A DNA stretch of 64,000 nt from Salegentibacter mishustinae. Its GTDB lineage: Bacteria; Bacteroidota; Bacteroidia; Flavobacteriales; Flavobacteriaceae. The notes under the pieces are model-generated. The model ran no database searches, was not told where the DNA came from, and saw only the letters and a list, made by a program, of their open reading frames with translations. The first letter of the stretch is position 1, and the number at the start of each line of letters is the position of its first letter. The stretch covers positions 496,001-560,000 of the forward strand of contig NZ_LLKN01000001.1 of assembly GCF_002900095.1 (NCBI RefSeq), read 5' to 3'. This document shows, piece after piece, positions 24,205 to 34,065 of this stretch. The position numbers and the translations under genes are program-made.

Positions 24205-25094
24205 TATTTTGAAGCATTCCTACTAAGATTCTCCAAAGTATTTTTCATTGTTTCCAACTCGGGAATATTGTTGGTAATTTTAAACCTTTCTGCTAAAAAT
24301 ACAGGATCGTTATAAGAAATTTTCACCACGCCGGCTTCATCACGCCATACCAGAAATTTAACCGGCAACTCCAGGGCTATTTTTGCATTTTGCTGCATAA
24401 TTGGAGTGCCAATTTTTGGGTTTCCGAAAATTATTAATCGGGTTGGGCGCAATCCCAGGTTTATCTCTTCAGCATTTTTAAAATGATCTATTTCTGAAAA
24501 GATCTTTAGATTAGGATTAGTTTCAATCGCAGACACCAACCGCTCGTAGGTAGTATTAAAATCAAACTCACTAATTTCTGAAATAATCCCCTGGTGCTTC
24601 TCCAGCTTAAACTTGCCAGACTTTTTAACCCTGTTTCCCGAAGCTTTTGAGGCAATTTTTTTTAATCCCTTATTGATCAGTCTAAGATTCTTTGCTTTTT
24701 TAAGCTCGTATCTTTTTTTTAAATAATTAATACTACTATAGGTAATGTGTGTTTCATCATCTTTTGTATAAACTAATATTTTAAGCGGAAGATCCAGACC
24801 TGCCAATTGATCACATTGCATCAACAAAGTACCCTGTTTGGGATTTCCGAAGATAAACAGACTTTTATCTGAAAGTTCTAAACCGGCTTCTGCAGCTTTT
24901 TCCGAGTGTCGAATTTCGGTAAAAAGAGTAATAGAATTATTTTGTTTTAAGGTTTTTGCCAGTCGTAAATTGGTCTCATCAAAACTATAATCACTGCGCG
25001 TAAGCATCAGGTGATCTTTATCTTTTTCCTGCGCCATTGCTAATTGAATTCCGCAGAAAAAAACCAAGAAAAAATATTTTAACAGGGATTTCAT
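24201..25094 (-). CDS. Secreted protein with two DUF302 domains
   Basis: This 297-residue protein starts with a Sec signal ending in QLAMAQ. It then contains two similar halves (about 35-130 and 165-270). Each has the DUF302 pattern: a sensitive Y-F/T-segment, a hydrophobic strand LFTEIRHSEKAAEAGLELS or IFSEIDHFKNAEEINLGLR, and FGNPKxGTxxMQ. DUF302 proteins are small and of unknown function, some linked to thiol or redox stress; duplicated domains in one chain are less common. Confidence 0.85.
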   Translation of the reverse strand: MKSLLKYFFLVFFCGIQLAMAQEKDKDHLMLTRSDYSFDETNLRLAKTLKQNNSITLFTEIRHSEKAAEAGLELSDKSLFIFGNPKQGTLLMQCDQLAGLDLPLKILVYTKDDETHITYSSINYLKKRYELKKAKNLRLINKGLKKIASKASGNRVKKSGKFKLEKHQGIISEISEFDFNTTYERLVSAIETNPNLKIFSEIDHFKNAEEINLGLRPTRLIIFGNPKIGTPIMQQNAKIALELPVKFLVWRDEAGVVKISYNDPVFLAERFKITNNIPELETMKNTLENLSRNASKY

Positions 25095-25273
25095 AGCCTT
25101 AAATTCTACTTTAAGTTAATCAATTTTAGGGAGATATAGAATCAAAAACTTTAGCTTTTCAAGATTTATGAGTATTTTGACAAGGTGTAAAAATTCAGGG
25201 AATCTTAATTCATGTATCTTTACATCCTCGCTTTTTAAAGCGGCCCTAACAACTATCTAATTATAACGAATTT

Positions 25274-25888
25274 ATGCACGTAGCGATTGCAGGGAACATT
25301 GGCGCCGGAAAAACCACCCTCACTAAATTATTAGCAAAACATTACAACTGGGAAGCACAGTATGAAGATGTTTTGGAAAACCCCTATCTCGAAGACTTCT
25401 ATAATAAAATGGAGCGTTGGTCTTTTAACCTCCAGATATACTTTTTAAATAGTAGGTTTCGGCAAATACTCCAAATACGCGAAAGCGGAAAGAAAATTAT
25501 TCAGGATAGAACGATCTACGAGGATGCGCATATTTTTGCACCCAACCTGCACGCGATGGGTTTAATGACCAATAGAGATTTCGAAAACTATAGCTCCCTT
25601 TTTGATCTTATGGAAAGTGTAGTACAGGGACCCGATCTTCTTATTTATTTGAGAAGTAGTATTCCAAACCTGGTTTCCCAAATTCATAAAAGAGGACGCG
25701 ATTACGAAAACTCTATTTCTATAGACTATTTAAGCAGGCTAAATGAACGCTATGAAGCCTGGGTACATAATTACAACAAAGGCAATCTATTGATCATTGA
25801 TGTAGATAATATTAACTTTGTAGATGATCCTGAAGACCTGGGAAATATTATAAACCGTATTGACGCTGAGATTCACGGATTGTTTTAA
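25274..25888 (+). CDS. Deoxynucleoside kinase
   Basis: This 204-residue kinase phosphorylates deoxynucleosides for salvage. It has the P-loop GNIGAGKTTLTKLLAKHY at residues 7-24 and the QDRTIYEDAHIFA segment (DRT in place of the usual ERS), which together define the dNK family. RGRDYENSISIDYLSRLNE is the lid region. It precedes a fatty acid hydroxylase by 12 bases. Confidence 0.93.
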   Translation: MHVAIAGNIGAGKTTLTKLLAKHYNWEAQYEDVLENPYLEDFYNKMERWSFNLQIYFLNSRFRQILQIRESGKKIIQDRTIYEDAHIFAPNLHAMGLMTNRDFENYSSLFDLMESVVQGPDLLIYLRSSIPNLVSQIHKRGRDYENSISIDYLSRLNERYEAWVHNYNKGNLLIIDVDNINFVDDPEDLGNIINRIDAEIHGLF

Positions 25889-25900
25889 AAACTCGAAAAT

Positions 25901-26566
25901 ATGGAATCAACAAAACTTAAACGGCCAAAGCACAAGGGTTCTCCAAAGTTATTTGACAACCCAATTTTAGAAAAACTTACCCATACACATATTTCACTTC
26001 CTTTAATTATTTTTGGAGTAATTGCAGTGGCTTTAATCTACTACGGAATTATCGAAAAAGGTTTTGAAGCACCAATAATGGTAGGGCTATTCGTAGCCGG
26101 ACTTTTCTTTTTCACTTTCGTAGAATATATTATGCACCGTTACCTCTACCATATTCCTGCTACCAGTGAAAGAAAGAAAAAGATCTCTTACACCATGCAC
26201 GGCGTGCATCACGATTACCCTAAAGACAAATCGAGATTAGCAATGCCACCGGTTTTGAGTTTAGTTGTTGCTACCGTACTTTTTATAATTTACCGGGCGG
26301 TTCTGGGGGATTATGTCTTTGGATTCCTGGCAGGATTTTTAATAGGATATGCCGCTTATCTGGCAGTACATTATTCGGTACATGCTTTTAAAGTTCCTAA
26401 CAACTTTCTTAAGATTTTATGGCAACATCACAGCATTCACCATTATCGAGAATCAGACAGAGCTTTTGGTGTTTCTTCACCCCTATGGGATCATATTTTT
26501 GGAACAATGCCCAGAAAAACCAGGGCAAGTAAGAAAACTGCCGTTGGAAATAGTATTGATGATTAA
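25901..26566 (+). CDS. Fatty acid hydroxylase (membrane di-iron)
   Basis: This 221-residue integral membrane protein has four hydrophobic segments. Its histidine boxes are typical of the fatty acid hydroxylase superfamily: YIMHRYLYH, HGVHHDYP, HYSVHAF and HHSIHHYRE. The final FGVSSPLWDHIFGT resembles the Scs7/FA2H 2-hydroxylase group. In Bacteroidota such an enzyme could hydroxylate acyl chains of sphingolipids or sulfonolipids; this is inferred. Confidence 0.9.
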   Translation: MESTKLKRPKHKGSPKLFDNPILEKLTHTHISLPLIIFGVIAVALIYYGIIEKGFEAPIMVGLFVAGLFFFTFVEYIMHRYLYHIPATSERKKKISYTMHGVHHDYPKDKSRLAMPPVLSLVVATVLFIIYRAVLGDYVFGFLAGFLIGYAAYLAVHYSVHAFKVPNNFLKILWQHHSIHHYRESDRAFGVSSPLWDHIFGTMPRKTRASKKTAVGNSIDD

Positions 26567-26568
26567 CC

Positions 26569-27603
26569 TTATATAAATCCGTGTTCCTTTGCGTGTGCCA
26601 CGGCTTCTTGTGAAGATTCTACCATAAGCACCGGCGTGGTTTCAAAATTATCTATAATACTGCGCACGCGGTTCATTTGCTTTTTATGATTTACACTTCG
26701 TAGGTAGATTGCCAGGATCCTATCTGGATGTTGCGCTGCAATTTCAGTATAAATAGAAGCATCGTGTTCGCCACTGTCTCCAATTAGAATAAATTCCATA
26801 TTTGGATAAGTTTGCAAGATATTATTGATTTCCTTCTGTTTATGCGGCTTTTCAGGTTTTATACTGCCATCAAATGGCGTTCTGAATTTCCGAAGTAAAA
26901 TTGGCCCTTTCGGGAAAGCGTTGTGATCTAAAAAAAGTTTGAGATATTCATATAAATTCCACGGACTGTTACTTAAATAGAAAATTGGATTATTAGGCGT
27001 ACCGTCGCGGCCTTCGTGCAATTTCTGATAAAACTCGGCAGCTCCCTTCAGTGGAATTCTATCATAGGCATTGGTTAATAATGAATTTTTAAGCAATCTA
27101 AGTTTTAAAAATGAAGTAACACCGGTATGTAAAATGGTATCATCTATATCGCTAATTACCCCATATTCTGCTTCAGGATGCGGAATTAAAAAACTACCGG
27201 TAAAAGGATCTTCCAGTAATTCGGTTTTCTTGCCCATTGGGCCTTTGTAGTAAAGATCGTAATCTAACCAACCTTCTTCATCTGAGTGTTCTGCCAGGTT
27301 TTCCTTTACTTCATCTTCAAATAAAAAATAACCTTCAGCATTGGTTTCTGTACTCGTTTGCACTTTTCCGGGTAGGCTTAAATCTACTTTTGCCTCTGGA
27401 ATTTCGAACGTATCAAACTGCTTATAAGTTGTTTTTATGGTTTTAAAAAAATTAGCTTCCTGCGTTATTTTTAGGGGTTCGTTATCCAAAACACGCCCTT
27501 TAATATATAAGTGCGAATGCGTGCCATAGCTTCTATAAGGAGTAATTAAAACCTGATCAATTAATTTGTACCTACCGGCAAGCTTGCGTATTCTTTTCTT
27601 CAT
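26569..27603 (-). CDS. App1-like phosphatidate phosphatase domain protein (DUF2183)
   Basis: This 344-residue protein carries a HAD-type catalytic block VISDIDDTILHTGVTSFL (about 143-160), then FYLSNSPWNLYEYL and LIGDSGEHDASIYTEIA. These match the DUF2183/App1 domain, which in yeast dephosphorylates phosphatidate. The N-terminal 130 residues look like a beta-rich accessory domain (KGRVLDNEPLKI). It is transcribed after ligD with a 63-base gap. A lipid phosphatase role is inferred from the family. Confidence 0.88.
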   Translation of the reverse strand: MKKRIRKLAGRYKLIDQVLITPYRSYGTHSHLYIKGRVLDNEPLKITQEANFFKTIKTTYKQFDTFEIPEAKVDLSLPGKVQTSTETNAEGYFLFEDEVKENLAEHSDEEGWLDYDLYYKGPMGKKTELLEDPFTGSFLIPHPEAEYGVISDIDDTILHTGVTSFLKLRLLKNSLLTNAYDRIPLKGAAEFYQKLHEGRDGTPNNPIFYLSNSPWNLYEYLKLFLDHNAFPKGPILLRKFRTPFDGSIKPEKPHKQKEINNILQTYPNMEFILIGDSGEHDASIYTEIAAQHPDRILAIYLRSVNHKKQMNRVRSIIDNFETTPVLMVESSQEAVAHAKEHGFI

Positions 27604-27666
27604 TAATTTCCGCTTTTGGTCAAGTTAAAAATTATCAGGAAGTCGCGCCTTGCTTTTAATTAAACT

Positions 27667-30123
27667 TTAGGAAGATTCTAAGCTTTGCATAGCCTGCTCC
27701 ATATCGATTCCCTTTTGGAGTACTTTTTTAAATAGATCACCTTTTTTCTGAATTCGTTGCGACATATTTTTAATGTTGAAATCCAGAATTTTGAGTCCGC
27801 TTTTTACTTCTTTCCATTCTAGTGGAGCGGAAACCGGCGCACCGGGTTTTGGGCGAGCACAATAGACTGAAGCCAGGGTTTGACCTCTTCTATTTTGCAA
27901 ATAATCGAGATATATCTTGTCTTTTCGCTTCTTTTTAGCGCGATCCATACTGGTTATTTTCGGAACTTTTTCTGCAATATAATAGCACAGCAATTTGGTG
28001 AAGTCACGTGCCTCTTCATAATTATAATTTCCGCCTAGCGGAATATAAATATGAAGTCCGCTGGAACCGGAAGTTTTACAGAAACCCTCAATTTTGGCTA
28101 AATCCATGACTTCTTTCGCGGCCTGGGCAACTTCAATCACTTCATCAAAAGTATTTTTATCTGAAGGATCTAAATCTATCACCGTATAATCTGGATTATC
28201 CAGGTTATCAATCCTTGAATTCCATGGATTGATCTCTATACAACCCAAATTCGCCATATATAAAAGCGTAGCCTCGTTCTGGCAAAGCAAATAGTCGATG
28301 TCTTTTTCTGAAGATTCCGAATAAATTTCAGTAGTCGCTACCCAATCGGGTAAATTTCCTTCGTTATCTTTCTGGTAAAAGCCTTGTTTTTTGATTCCAT
28401 TGGGATGCCGATGTAGATTTTGTGGCCTGTCTTTTAAATAAGGCAACATCACTTCTGAAACCTGTATATAATAATCTATTAAATCGTATTTTCTAAACCC
28501 GGAATCTGGCCAATACATTTTATCTAAATTGGTAAATGGCACTTCTATACCATCTATTTCCAGGATTTCGGCAGATTTCTTTGAAGAAGTTTTTTTTGTT
28601 TGCTTTTCTTTTGAAGTTTTATTTTCAATAACTTCTTCCGCTGAAATTTCTTCGGGATCTTTATCTTTTCGGAGCGCTTTAAAAACTGGATGTCGTAGTT
28701 TTCCTGTTTTTGTAATTTCCGAATACTTTACCTCAGCAACCAAATCGGGGCGCATCCAAACCGGCTCTCTCCCTTTTAAATTTATTTTTTCTGAAAAAGG
28801 AGAGGTTTTACGTTCCCTACTTTTAAACTTTTTCAACAATTCTTTCTGTTCATCATTTGAAAAACCGGTCCCGCAGTTCCCTATATATTTTAGCTCATCA
28901 TCTTCATAAGCGCCCATAATCAAGGAACCAAAAACAGCACCTTCTGAAGTGGTGTATCCGCAAATAAGCACTTCTCGTGAATTCTCATCCTTTATTTTTA
29001 ACCATTTTTCAGTTCTATAGCCTGGAGAATAGGTAGCATCTGCTTTCTTAGCGATCACCCCTTCCATGCCTGAATCTATGGCTTTTTTATAAAAGGCCGT
29101 TCCCATACCTTCAATATGGTCACAATATTGAACCATGTCCAGGTCTTCAATAACTTCAGGAATTAAACTTTTTCGTTCTAAAAGCGGCAGATCTAACATA
29201 GAATGCCCGTTGAGAAAGAGCATATCAAAAACATAGAAACGCAAGCTTCCGCGAGTATTTTCATCGTAATTTTGTAAAGCCTGAAACTGTGAAATTCCAT
29301 CTTTATTCAAAACCACAATTTCACCGTCTAAGATCACATTATTTTCAACCTGCTCTAAATCCTCTACCAGTTTTGGAAATTTAGAATTAAAGGAAATCCC
29401 ATTGCGGGAATAGAGATCAACCTTGCCGTCTTCAATATGAGCCAGGGCACGATAACCATCCCATTTTAACTCGTAAATCCAATCGGGGTCGTTAAAAATT
29501 TTCTTGCCGGTGGTAGCGAGCATTGGCTTTATAAATTCTGAAGGGTTTATTTTTCTAACTTTCCCTTCTTGCTTTTTATCGGCTTTATTTTGGCCTATTT
29601 TTTCGGTAAAAACTTCCGCATCATAATCCAGATCGGTAGAGAAATCATCGTTTTTTTTAATAAGTAGCCACTGGTTCTTTTTATCTCCTCGCTTAGTTTT
29701 TACCAAAGCGAATTCACCTTTAATTTTGCTACCGGTAAAAACGATTTTCAGGTTACCATCTTCCCATTGTTCTTCCAGGTTATCCTTAGTTTTCGCAGCA
29801 GCTTTAAAAGTGCCTTTATCCCAAATCTGCATTTCCCCCGCTCCATAATTTCCTTTTGGGATAGTACCTTCAAAATCTAAATATTTAACGGGATGATCTT
29901 CGGTTTCAATCGCCAGGCGTTTATCTTTCGGATTCATCGAAGGTCCTTTAGGTACGGCCCAGCTTTTAAGAACGCCATTCATTTCCAGGCGTAGGTCATA
30001 ATGCAAGCGGGTAGCTTCGTGCCGCTGAATAACAAACCGGCCGCGATTTTCGGTAGAAAAATCGGCGCCGGGTTCTGGCGTGTTTTTAAAGTTTCGCTTT
30101 TTTTTATAATCGGCTAAACTCAT
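27667..30123 (-). CDS. ligD: ATP-dependent DNA ligase D (PE-LIG-POL)
   Basis: This multidomain NHEJ enzyme has 818 residues. An N-terminal 3'-phosphoesterase (about 1-160; RFVIQRHEATRLHYDL, TEDHP) is followed by the ATP-dependent ligase (about 195-490) with nucleotidyl lysine K220 in ELKWDG. The C-terminal primase-polymerase (about 530-815) has the metal pair in DLDPSD and SGSSGLHIYIPL. A Lys-rich linker (KEKQTKKTSSKKSA) precedes the polymerase. The start is 3 bases after ku. It repairs double-strand breaks with Ku. Confidence 0.97.
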   Translation of the reverse strand: MSLADYKKKRNFKNTPEPGADFSTENRGRFVIQRHEATRLHYDLRLEMNGVLKSWAVPKGPSMNPKDKRLAIETEDHPVKYLDFEGTIPKGNYGAGEMQIWDKGTFKAAAKTKDNLEEQWEDGNLKIVFTGSKIKGEFALVKTKRGDKKNQWLLIKKNDDFSTDLDYDAEVFTEKIGQNKADKKQEGKVRKINPSEFIKPMLATTGKKIFNDPDWIYELKWDGYRALAHIEDGKVDLYSRNGISFNSKFPKLVEDLEQVENNVILDGEIVVLNKDGISQFQALQNYDENTRGSLRFYVFDMLFLNGHSMLDLPLLERKSLIPEVIEDLDMVQYCDHIEGMGTAFYKKAIDSGMEGVIAKKADATYSPGYRTEKWLKIKDENSREVLICGYTTSEGAVFGSLIMGAYEDDELKYIGNCGTGFSNDEQKELLKKFKSRERKTSPFSEKINLKGREPVWMRPDLVAEVKYSEITKTGKLRHPVFKALRKDKDPEEISAEEVIENKTSKEKQTKKTSSKKSAEILEIDGIEVPFTNLDKMYWPDSGFRKYDLIDYYIQVSEVMLPYLKDRPQNLHRHPNGIKKQGFYQKDNEGNLPDWVATTEIYSESSEKDIDYLLCQNEATLLYMANLGCIEINPWNSRIDNLDNPDYTVIDLDPSDKNTFDEVIEVAQAAKEVMDLAKIEGFCKTSGSSGLHIYIPLGGNYNYEEARDFTKLLCYYIAEKVPKITSMDRAKKKRKDKIYLDYLQNRRGQTLASVYCARPKPGAPVSAPLEWKEVKSGLKILDFNIKNMSQRIQKKGDLFKKVLQKGIDMEQAMQSLESS

Positions 30124-30126
30124 CTT

Positions 30127-30906
30127 TTAGGATGCTTTAGACTTTTTCTTTTTATCAAGACTGGCTTTTAATTTAGCCATAAGATCTTTTGCCTCGGTAG
30201 GCTCATCTTTAAATTTCTGTGGTTTAGGTTTTTTCCCGGTACTTTTAGATTCAATAATTTTCATTAATTGATCATTATAAACATCTTTATATTTATCGGG
30301 ATCAAACTTTGTAGTGTACTGATCTATTAACGAAATTGCCATATCAACCTCTTTCTTGGCAACTTTGGTTTTGGGAAGTTTAATATCTTTTGTCTCCCTA
30401 ATTTCTTCCGCAAATCTTATTACGTGTAAAACCAAGGCTTTATCGTAGACTCCAACCAAACTCAAATGTTCTTTTTGCCGCATCACAAAAGTAGCCACAC
30501 CTAACTTTCCGGTTTTTTTAAGCGCATCACGAAGTAGATTATAGGATTTACCACCCTCTTTTTGCGGCTCCAGGAAATAAGGTTTTTTATACAGAACCTC
30601 GGCCACCTCATCCTCTTCCACAAATTCTTCAATATCTATGGTTTTACTTTTCTTAAGGTTGGCATTTTCAAAATCTTCTTTCTCTAAAACCACGTAATCC
30701 TCATCGTCCTGCTTAAAACCTTTTACAATATCTTTCCACTCCACTTCTTCTCCGGTATCTTCATTTACTCTTTTGTAACGAATACGTGCATTATCATGCC
30801 GATCTAACATATCGAGATCGAGCTTTCTGCTTTCTGAAGCCGAGTATAATTTTACCGGGATAGAAACCAGTCCGAAGCTAATAGAGCCATTCCATATAGA
30901 TCTCAT
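30127..30906 (-). CDS. ku: Ku protein, NHEJ end-binding
   Basis: This 259-residue bacterial Ku forms a homodimeric ring on DNA ends and recruits LigD. It opens with the family signature MRSIWNGSISFGLVSIPVKL and has RHDNARIRYKRVNEDTGEEV and the Lys-rich tail LKASLDKKKKSKAS. It lies between the SAP-like small gene (1 base away) and ligD (3 bases), a tight operon. Confidence 0.98.
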   Translation of the reverse strand: MRSIWNGSISFGLVSIPVKLYSASESRKLDLDMLDRHDNARIRYKRVNEDTGEEVEWKDIVKGFKQDDEDYVVLEKEDFENANLKKSKTIDIEEFVEEDEVAEVLYKKPYFLEPQKEGGKSYNLLRDALKKTGKLGVATFVMRQKEHLSLVGVYDKALVLHVIRFAEEIRETKDIKLPKTKVAKKEVDMAISLIDQYTTKFDPDKYKDVYNDQLMKIIESKSTGKKPKPQKFKDEPTEAKDLMAKLKASLDKKKKSKAS

Positions 30907-30907
30907 T

Positions 30908-31156
30908 CTAGTGGTTTCTAAGGGCTTTAATCAATTCATCCTTGCTCATATTGCTCCGACCTTCAATCCCTATCTCCTGGGCTTTCTCATAGAGTTCCTC
31001 TTTGGTACGCTCTTCATATTTGTCGGCCTTCCCCCCTTTCTTGCCCGATTTTGAATCATTGGCAATTCTCGCAGCTTTAGATTTGCTCATTCCTTCATCA
31101 CGAAGTTCCTCGTATTGTTCATCGTTTTTAATTGATGGTCCATGATCTTTAGCCAT
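30908..31156 (-). CDS. Small SAP/Rho_N-like DNA-binding protein in the NHEJ operon (DUF7218-like)
   Basis: Starting at ATG 31156 this is an 82-residue basic protein (MAKDHGPSIKND). The N-terminal half has GMSKSKAARIANDSKSG. The C-terminal half, RTKEELYEKAQEIGIEG then MSKDELIKALRNH, is a helix-loop-helix of the Rho_N/SAP type, which binds nucleic acid. It ends one base before ku starts. Some Ku proteins carry a C-terminal SAP domain, so this gene may supply that module separately; that role is inferred. The longer frame begins at TTG three codons upstream and is less likely. Confidence 0.85.
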   Translation of the reverse strand: MAKDHGPSIKNDEQYEELRDEGMSKSKAARIANDSKSGKKGGKADKYEERTKEELYEKAQEIGIEGRSNMSKDELIKALRNH

Positions 31157-31365
31157 AATATTCAATTTTAATTTAGATTTCTTTTCTATTTAAAATTAAA
31201 GGAATTAACGTGGAAGCTTAGTTGTAGCTTTGTTAAAATTGAAACACCCTTAAACTTCAAACTGAATTAAAAAATTTCTGGTAAGCTCAGCTTAAGGCAC
31301 CGAAACCTTATGTGCAAGAATAGAGAAATAAAAAAGAGGCTTCAGCCCCTTTATATATAAAGAAA

Positions 31366-31491
31366 GAGACTGTTTGAAAAACCTCTTTTTCATCAAGCTG
31401 TCCCGAAGTGTCGGGATTCTTTCAGCTTCTAACTTATTAGATCCTGAAATAAATTCAGGATGACGGTTTTCAGAAAAAATCAAACAGTCTC
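31366..31491. repeat. MITE-like element, 126 bp with 12-bp terminal inverted repeats
   Basis: GAGACTGTTTGA (31366-31377) and TCAAACAGTCTC (31480-31491) are exact complements. The interior contains two nested palindromes: TCCCGA..TCGGGA and TCCTGAA..TTCAGGA (31442-31460). A diverged copy with the same interior lies at 51465-51560. It fills the 360-base gap 31157-31516 downstream of hppA; its hairpins may also end that transcript. I see no gene in the gap. Confidence 0.75.
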
Positions 31492-31516
31492 CTTTATTTT
31501 CTAAAACCTGAAATTA

Positions 31517-33952
31517 TTAGGCTTTATCTTTTAAATCCTGTACCTGTTTTTCAACTTCAGCTTTAGTACCCGTAAAGGTTTTTTGCTGAACTGTGGTTTT
31601 TCCTTTTTTAGTAGTGGTAATTCTTACTTTAGCGATAGTTTCACCTCCTTCTGAAGTCATATTCACCTGAACTTCTTTTGAAATATCTTCAGCTATGGCT
31701 TCAGTATTCATAGTGTTTTCCATTTCTACAGAAATATCTTCATTAGGAATATCGCCTTCGGTATGGCCACCAAGAATTGGGGCAATCACCAAACCAATTA
31801 AGCAGGTTAATTTTATTAAAATATTCATCGAAGGACCTGAAGTATCTTTAAAAGGATCACCAACCGTATCTCCGGTTACCGCCGCTTTATGGGCCTCAGA
31901 ACCTTTGTAAGTCATTTCCCCATTAATCATTACTCCTGCTTCAAAAGATTTTTTAGCGTTATCCCAGGCGCCTCCGGCATTATTCTGGAAAATTGCCCAA
32001 AGCACTCCGCTTACCGTAACCCCGGCCATATAACCGCCAAGCATTTCAGCAATTAACACATTTTCATATCCAAAAAGCATCGGAATCAGGGCGATCGCGA
32101 TAGGGAAACCAATGGTTAAAACTCCTGGAAGCAGCATTTCTTTTAAAGCCGCTTCAGTAGAAATCGCCACACATTTATCATATTCAGGTTTCGCGGTTCC
32201 TTCCATTATCCCGGGAATATTTTTAAACTGTCGTCTAACTTCTTCCACCATTTTCATGGCTGCTTTCCCAACAGATTTCATTGCTAATGCTGAAAAAACA
32301 ACCGGCACCATACCGCCGATAAATAACATTGACAAAACCGGTGCTTTAAAAATATTGATCCCATCAATCCCAGTAAAGGTTACATACGCGGCAAAAAGCG
32401 CCAGAGAAGTAAGCGCTGCTGAAGCGATCGCAAAACCTTTTCCTGTGGCTGCCGTGGTGTTTCCTACAGAATCCAGGATATCTGTACGTTCTCTAACCTC
32501 AGCTGGAAGTTCGCTCATTTCAGCAATTCCACCTGCATTATCGGCAATAGGGCCAAAAGCATCGATTGCCAACTGCATTGCCGTAGTCGCCATCATTGCT
32601 GAAGCCGCAAGGGCAACGCCGTAGAATCCCGCGAAAGCGTAAGATGCCCAAATAGCAATTGCAAATAATAATACTGAAAGAAATGTTGAGATCATTCCGG
32701 TAGCGAGACCGGCAATAATATTTGTTCCTGCCCCTGTACTTGAGTTTTGCACGATAGAAAGCACCGGTTTTTTACCGAGGCCTGTATAATATTCTGTTAC
32801 TGCTGAAATCACCCCACCAACAACAATTCCTACTAGACAAGCGTAAAACACCCTGATGGATGAAATATCCATATATTCAAAACCTTCGGCCCCGCCAACA
32901 AAAAAGCCCATCGTTAGGGTTTCTTTAGGAAGCATCCAGGTTACCAAAAAATAACTGGCAACTGCTACAAGAATTATAGCGGTCCAGTTTCCAATATTTA
33001 AAGCTTTTTGAACTTCAGCTTCTTTAGCCGAGTTACTGCTAATTTTAACTAATAAGGTTCCGATTATGGAAATTATTATACCCGCACCGGCAATAGCCAT
33101 AGGCAGTAAAATAGGGCCAATTCCGCCAAATCCGGCATCGACGATATTTCCACCCATATCTTCGATAATATAGTTTCCCAAAACCATCGCGGCAAGAACG
33201 GTGGCCACATAACTTCCAAAGAGATCGGCACCCATTCCGGCAACATCCCCAACGTTATCACCCACGTTATCTGCAATGGTTGCAGGGTTTCGAGGATCGT
33301 CTTCAGGAATTCCTGCTTCAACTTTACCTACTAAATCGGCTCCAACATCGGCCGCTTTGGTATAAATTCCGCCACCTACACGGGCAAACAAAGCTATAGA
33401 TTCGGCTCCAAGGGAAAAACCGGCAAGGGTTTCCAGGACTACCGTCATTTGTGTAGTATTGGTCCATTCACCTCCCATAAAATAATGAAAGAAAAGAATA
33501 AAAAAACCGGTAAGCCCCAATACGGCAAGACCGGCAACGCCAAGCCCCATAACGGTACCGCCACCAAAAGAAACTTTTAATGCCTGGGGCAAACTTGTCC
33601 TGGCCGCCTGTGTGGTTCTAACATTAGTTTTTGTAGCGATTTTCATTCCCATGTTTCCGGCAAGGGCAGAGAAAAACGCACCAAAAATAAAAGCAACGAC
33701 AATAAGGTAATGCGTGGTTGGCACTATATAGGCAATTGCAGCTAGTGCAATACTGGCTCCTACCACAAAAAAACTAAGTAATTTATATTCTGCATTTAAA
33801 AAGGCGAGCGCCCCTTCGTAGATGTGTGAAGAAATATCTTTCATCTTGCCGTCCCCGGCATCCTGTTTAAGTACCCAGGAACGTTTGGCCCACATAAAAA
33901 TGAGGCCAACGACTGCAAGTATTGCAGGCATATAAATCATCATTGATTCCAT
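31517..33952 (-). CDS. hppA: Membrane-bound proton/sodium-translocating pyrophosphatase
   Basis: This ion-pumping PPase hydrolyses PPi. Of 811 residues, about 735 form the 16-helix core with [40 protein letters not shown] and related acidic sites. [10 protein letters not shown] has Ala where K+-independent enzymes have Lys, so it should be K+-dependent; Na+ or H+ transport is not resolved by eye. After the last core segment ([10 protein letters not shown]) there is an extra soluble tail of about 70 residues (acidic, then [17 protein letters not shown]), not part of the usual enzyme. A soluble pyrophosphatase gene is next upstream. Confidence 0.95.
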   Translation of the reverse strand: MESMMIYMPAILAVVGLIFMWAKRSWVLKQDAGDGKMKDISSHIYEGALAFLNAEYKLLSFFVVGASIALAAIAYIVPTTHYLIVVAFIFGAFFSALAGNMGMKIATKTNVRTTQAARTSLPQALKVSFGGGTVMGLGVAGLAVLGLTGFFILFFHYFMGGEWTNTTQMTVVLETLAGFSLGAESIALFARVGGGIYTKAADVGADLVGKVEAGIPEDDPRNPATIADNVGDNVGDVAGMGADLFGSYVATVLAAMVLGNYIIEDMGGNIVDAGFGGIGPILLPMAIAGAGIIISIIGTLLVKISSNSAKEAEVQKALNIGNWTAIILVAVASYFLVTWMLPKETLTMGFFVGGAEGFEYMDISSIRVFYACLVGIVVGGVISAVTEYYTGLGKKPVLSIVQNSSTGAGTNIIAGLATGMISTFLSVLLFAIAIWASYAFAGFYGVALAASAMMATTAMQLAIDAFGPIADNAGGIAEMSELPAEVRERTDILDSVGNTTAATGKGFAIASAALTSLALFAAYVTFTGIDGINIFKAPVLSMLFIGGMVPVVFSALAMKSVGKAAMKMVEEVRRQFKNIPGIMEGTAKPEYDKCVAISTEAALKEMLLPGVLTIGFPIAIALIPMLFGYENVLIAEMLGGYMAGVTVSGVLWAIFQNNAGGAWDNAKKSFEAGVMINGEMTYKGSEAHKAAVTGDTVGDPFKDTSGPSMNILIKLTCLIGLVIAPILGGHTEGDIPNEDISVEMENTMNTEAIAEDISKEVQVNMTSEGGETIAKVRITTTKKGKTTVQQKTFTGTKAEVEKQVQDLKDKA

Positions 33953-34005
33953 ATTAATTGTTAAGTTTTAGTTAATATGGCTAATGTAGTAAATCAATGA
34001 TAATT

Positions 34006-34040
34006 AAAAAAGCAATAACTTTTTAAGGTTATTGCTTTTA
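34006..34040 (-). terminator. Terminator between ppa and hppA
   Basis: AAAAGCAATAAC (34008-34019) and GTTATTGCTTTT (34028-34039) form a perfect 12-bp stem with A/T tails on both sides, so it can end transcription in either direction. Confidence 0.8.
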
Positions 34041-34065
34041 AATCATCAAAATTATATGATTGAAA

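Noticed and set aside
31292-31483. Minus-strand ORF of 63 codons (MIFSENRHPEFISGS start)
   Set aside because: It is read entirely from the MITE-like repeat and its flank, and similar frames occur at other copies of this repeat.
32112-32624. 170-codon plus-strand ORF
   Set aside because: Antisense shadow of hppA; no signal peptide, domain or promoter supports it.
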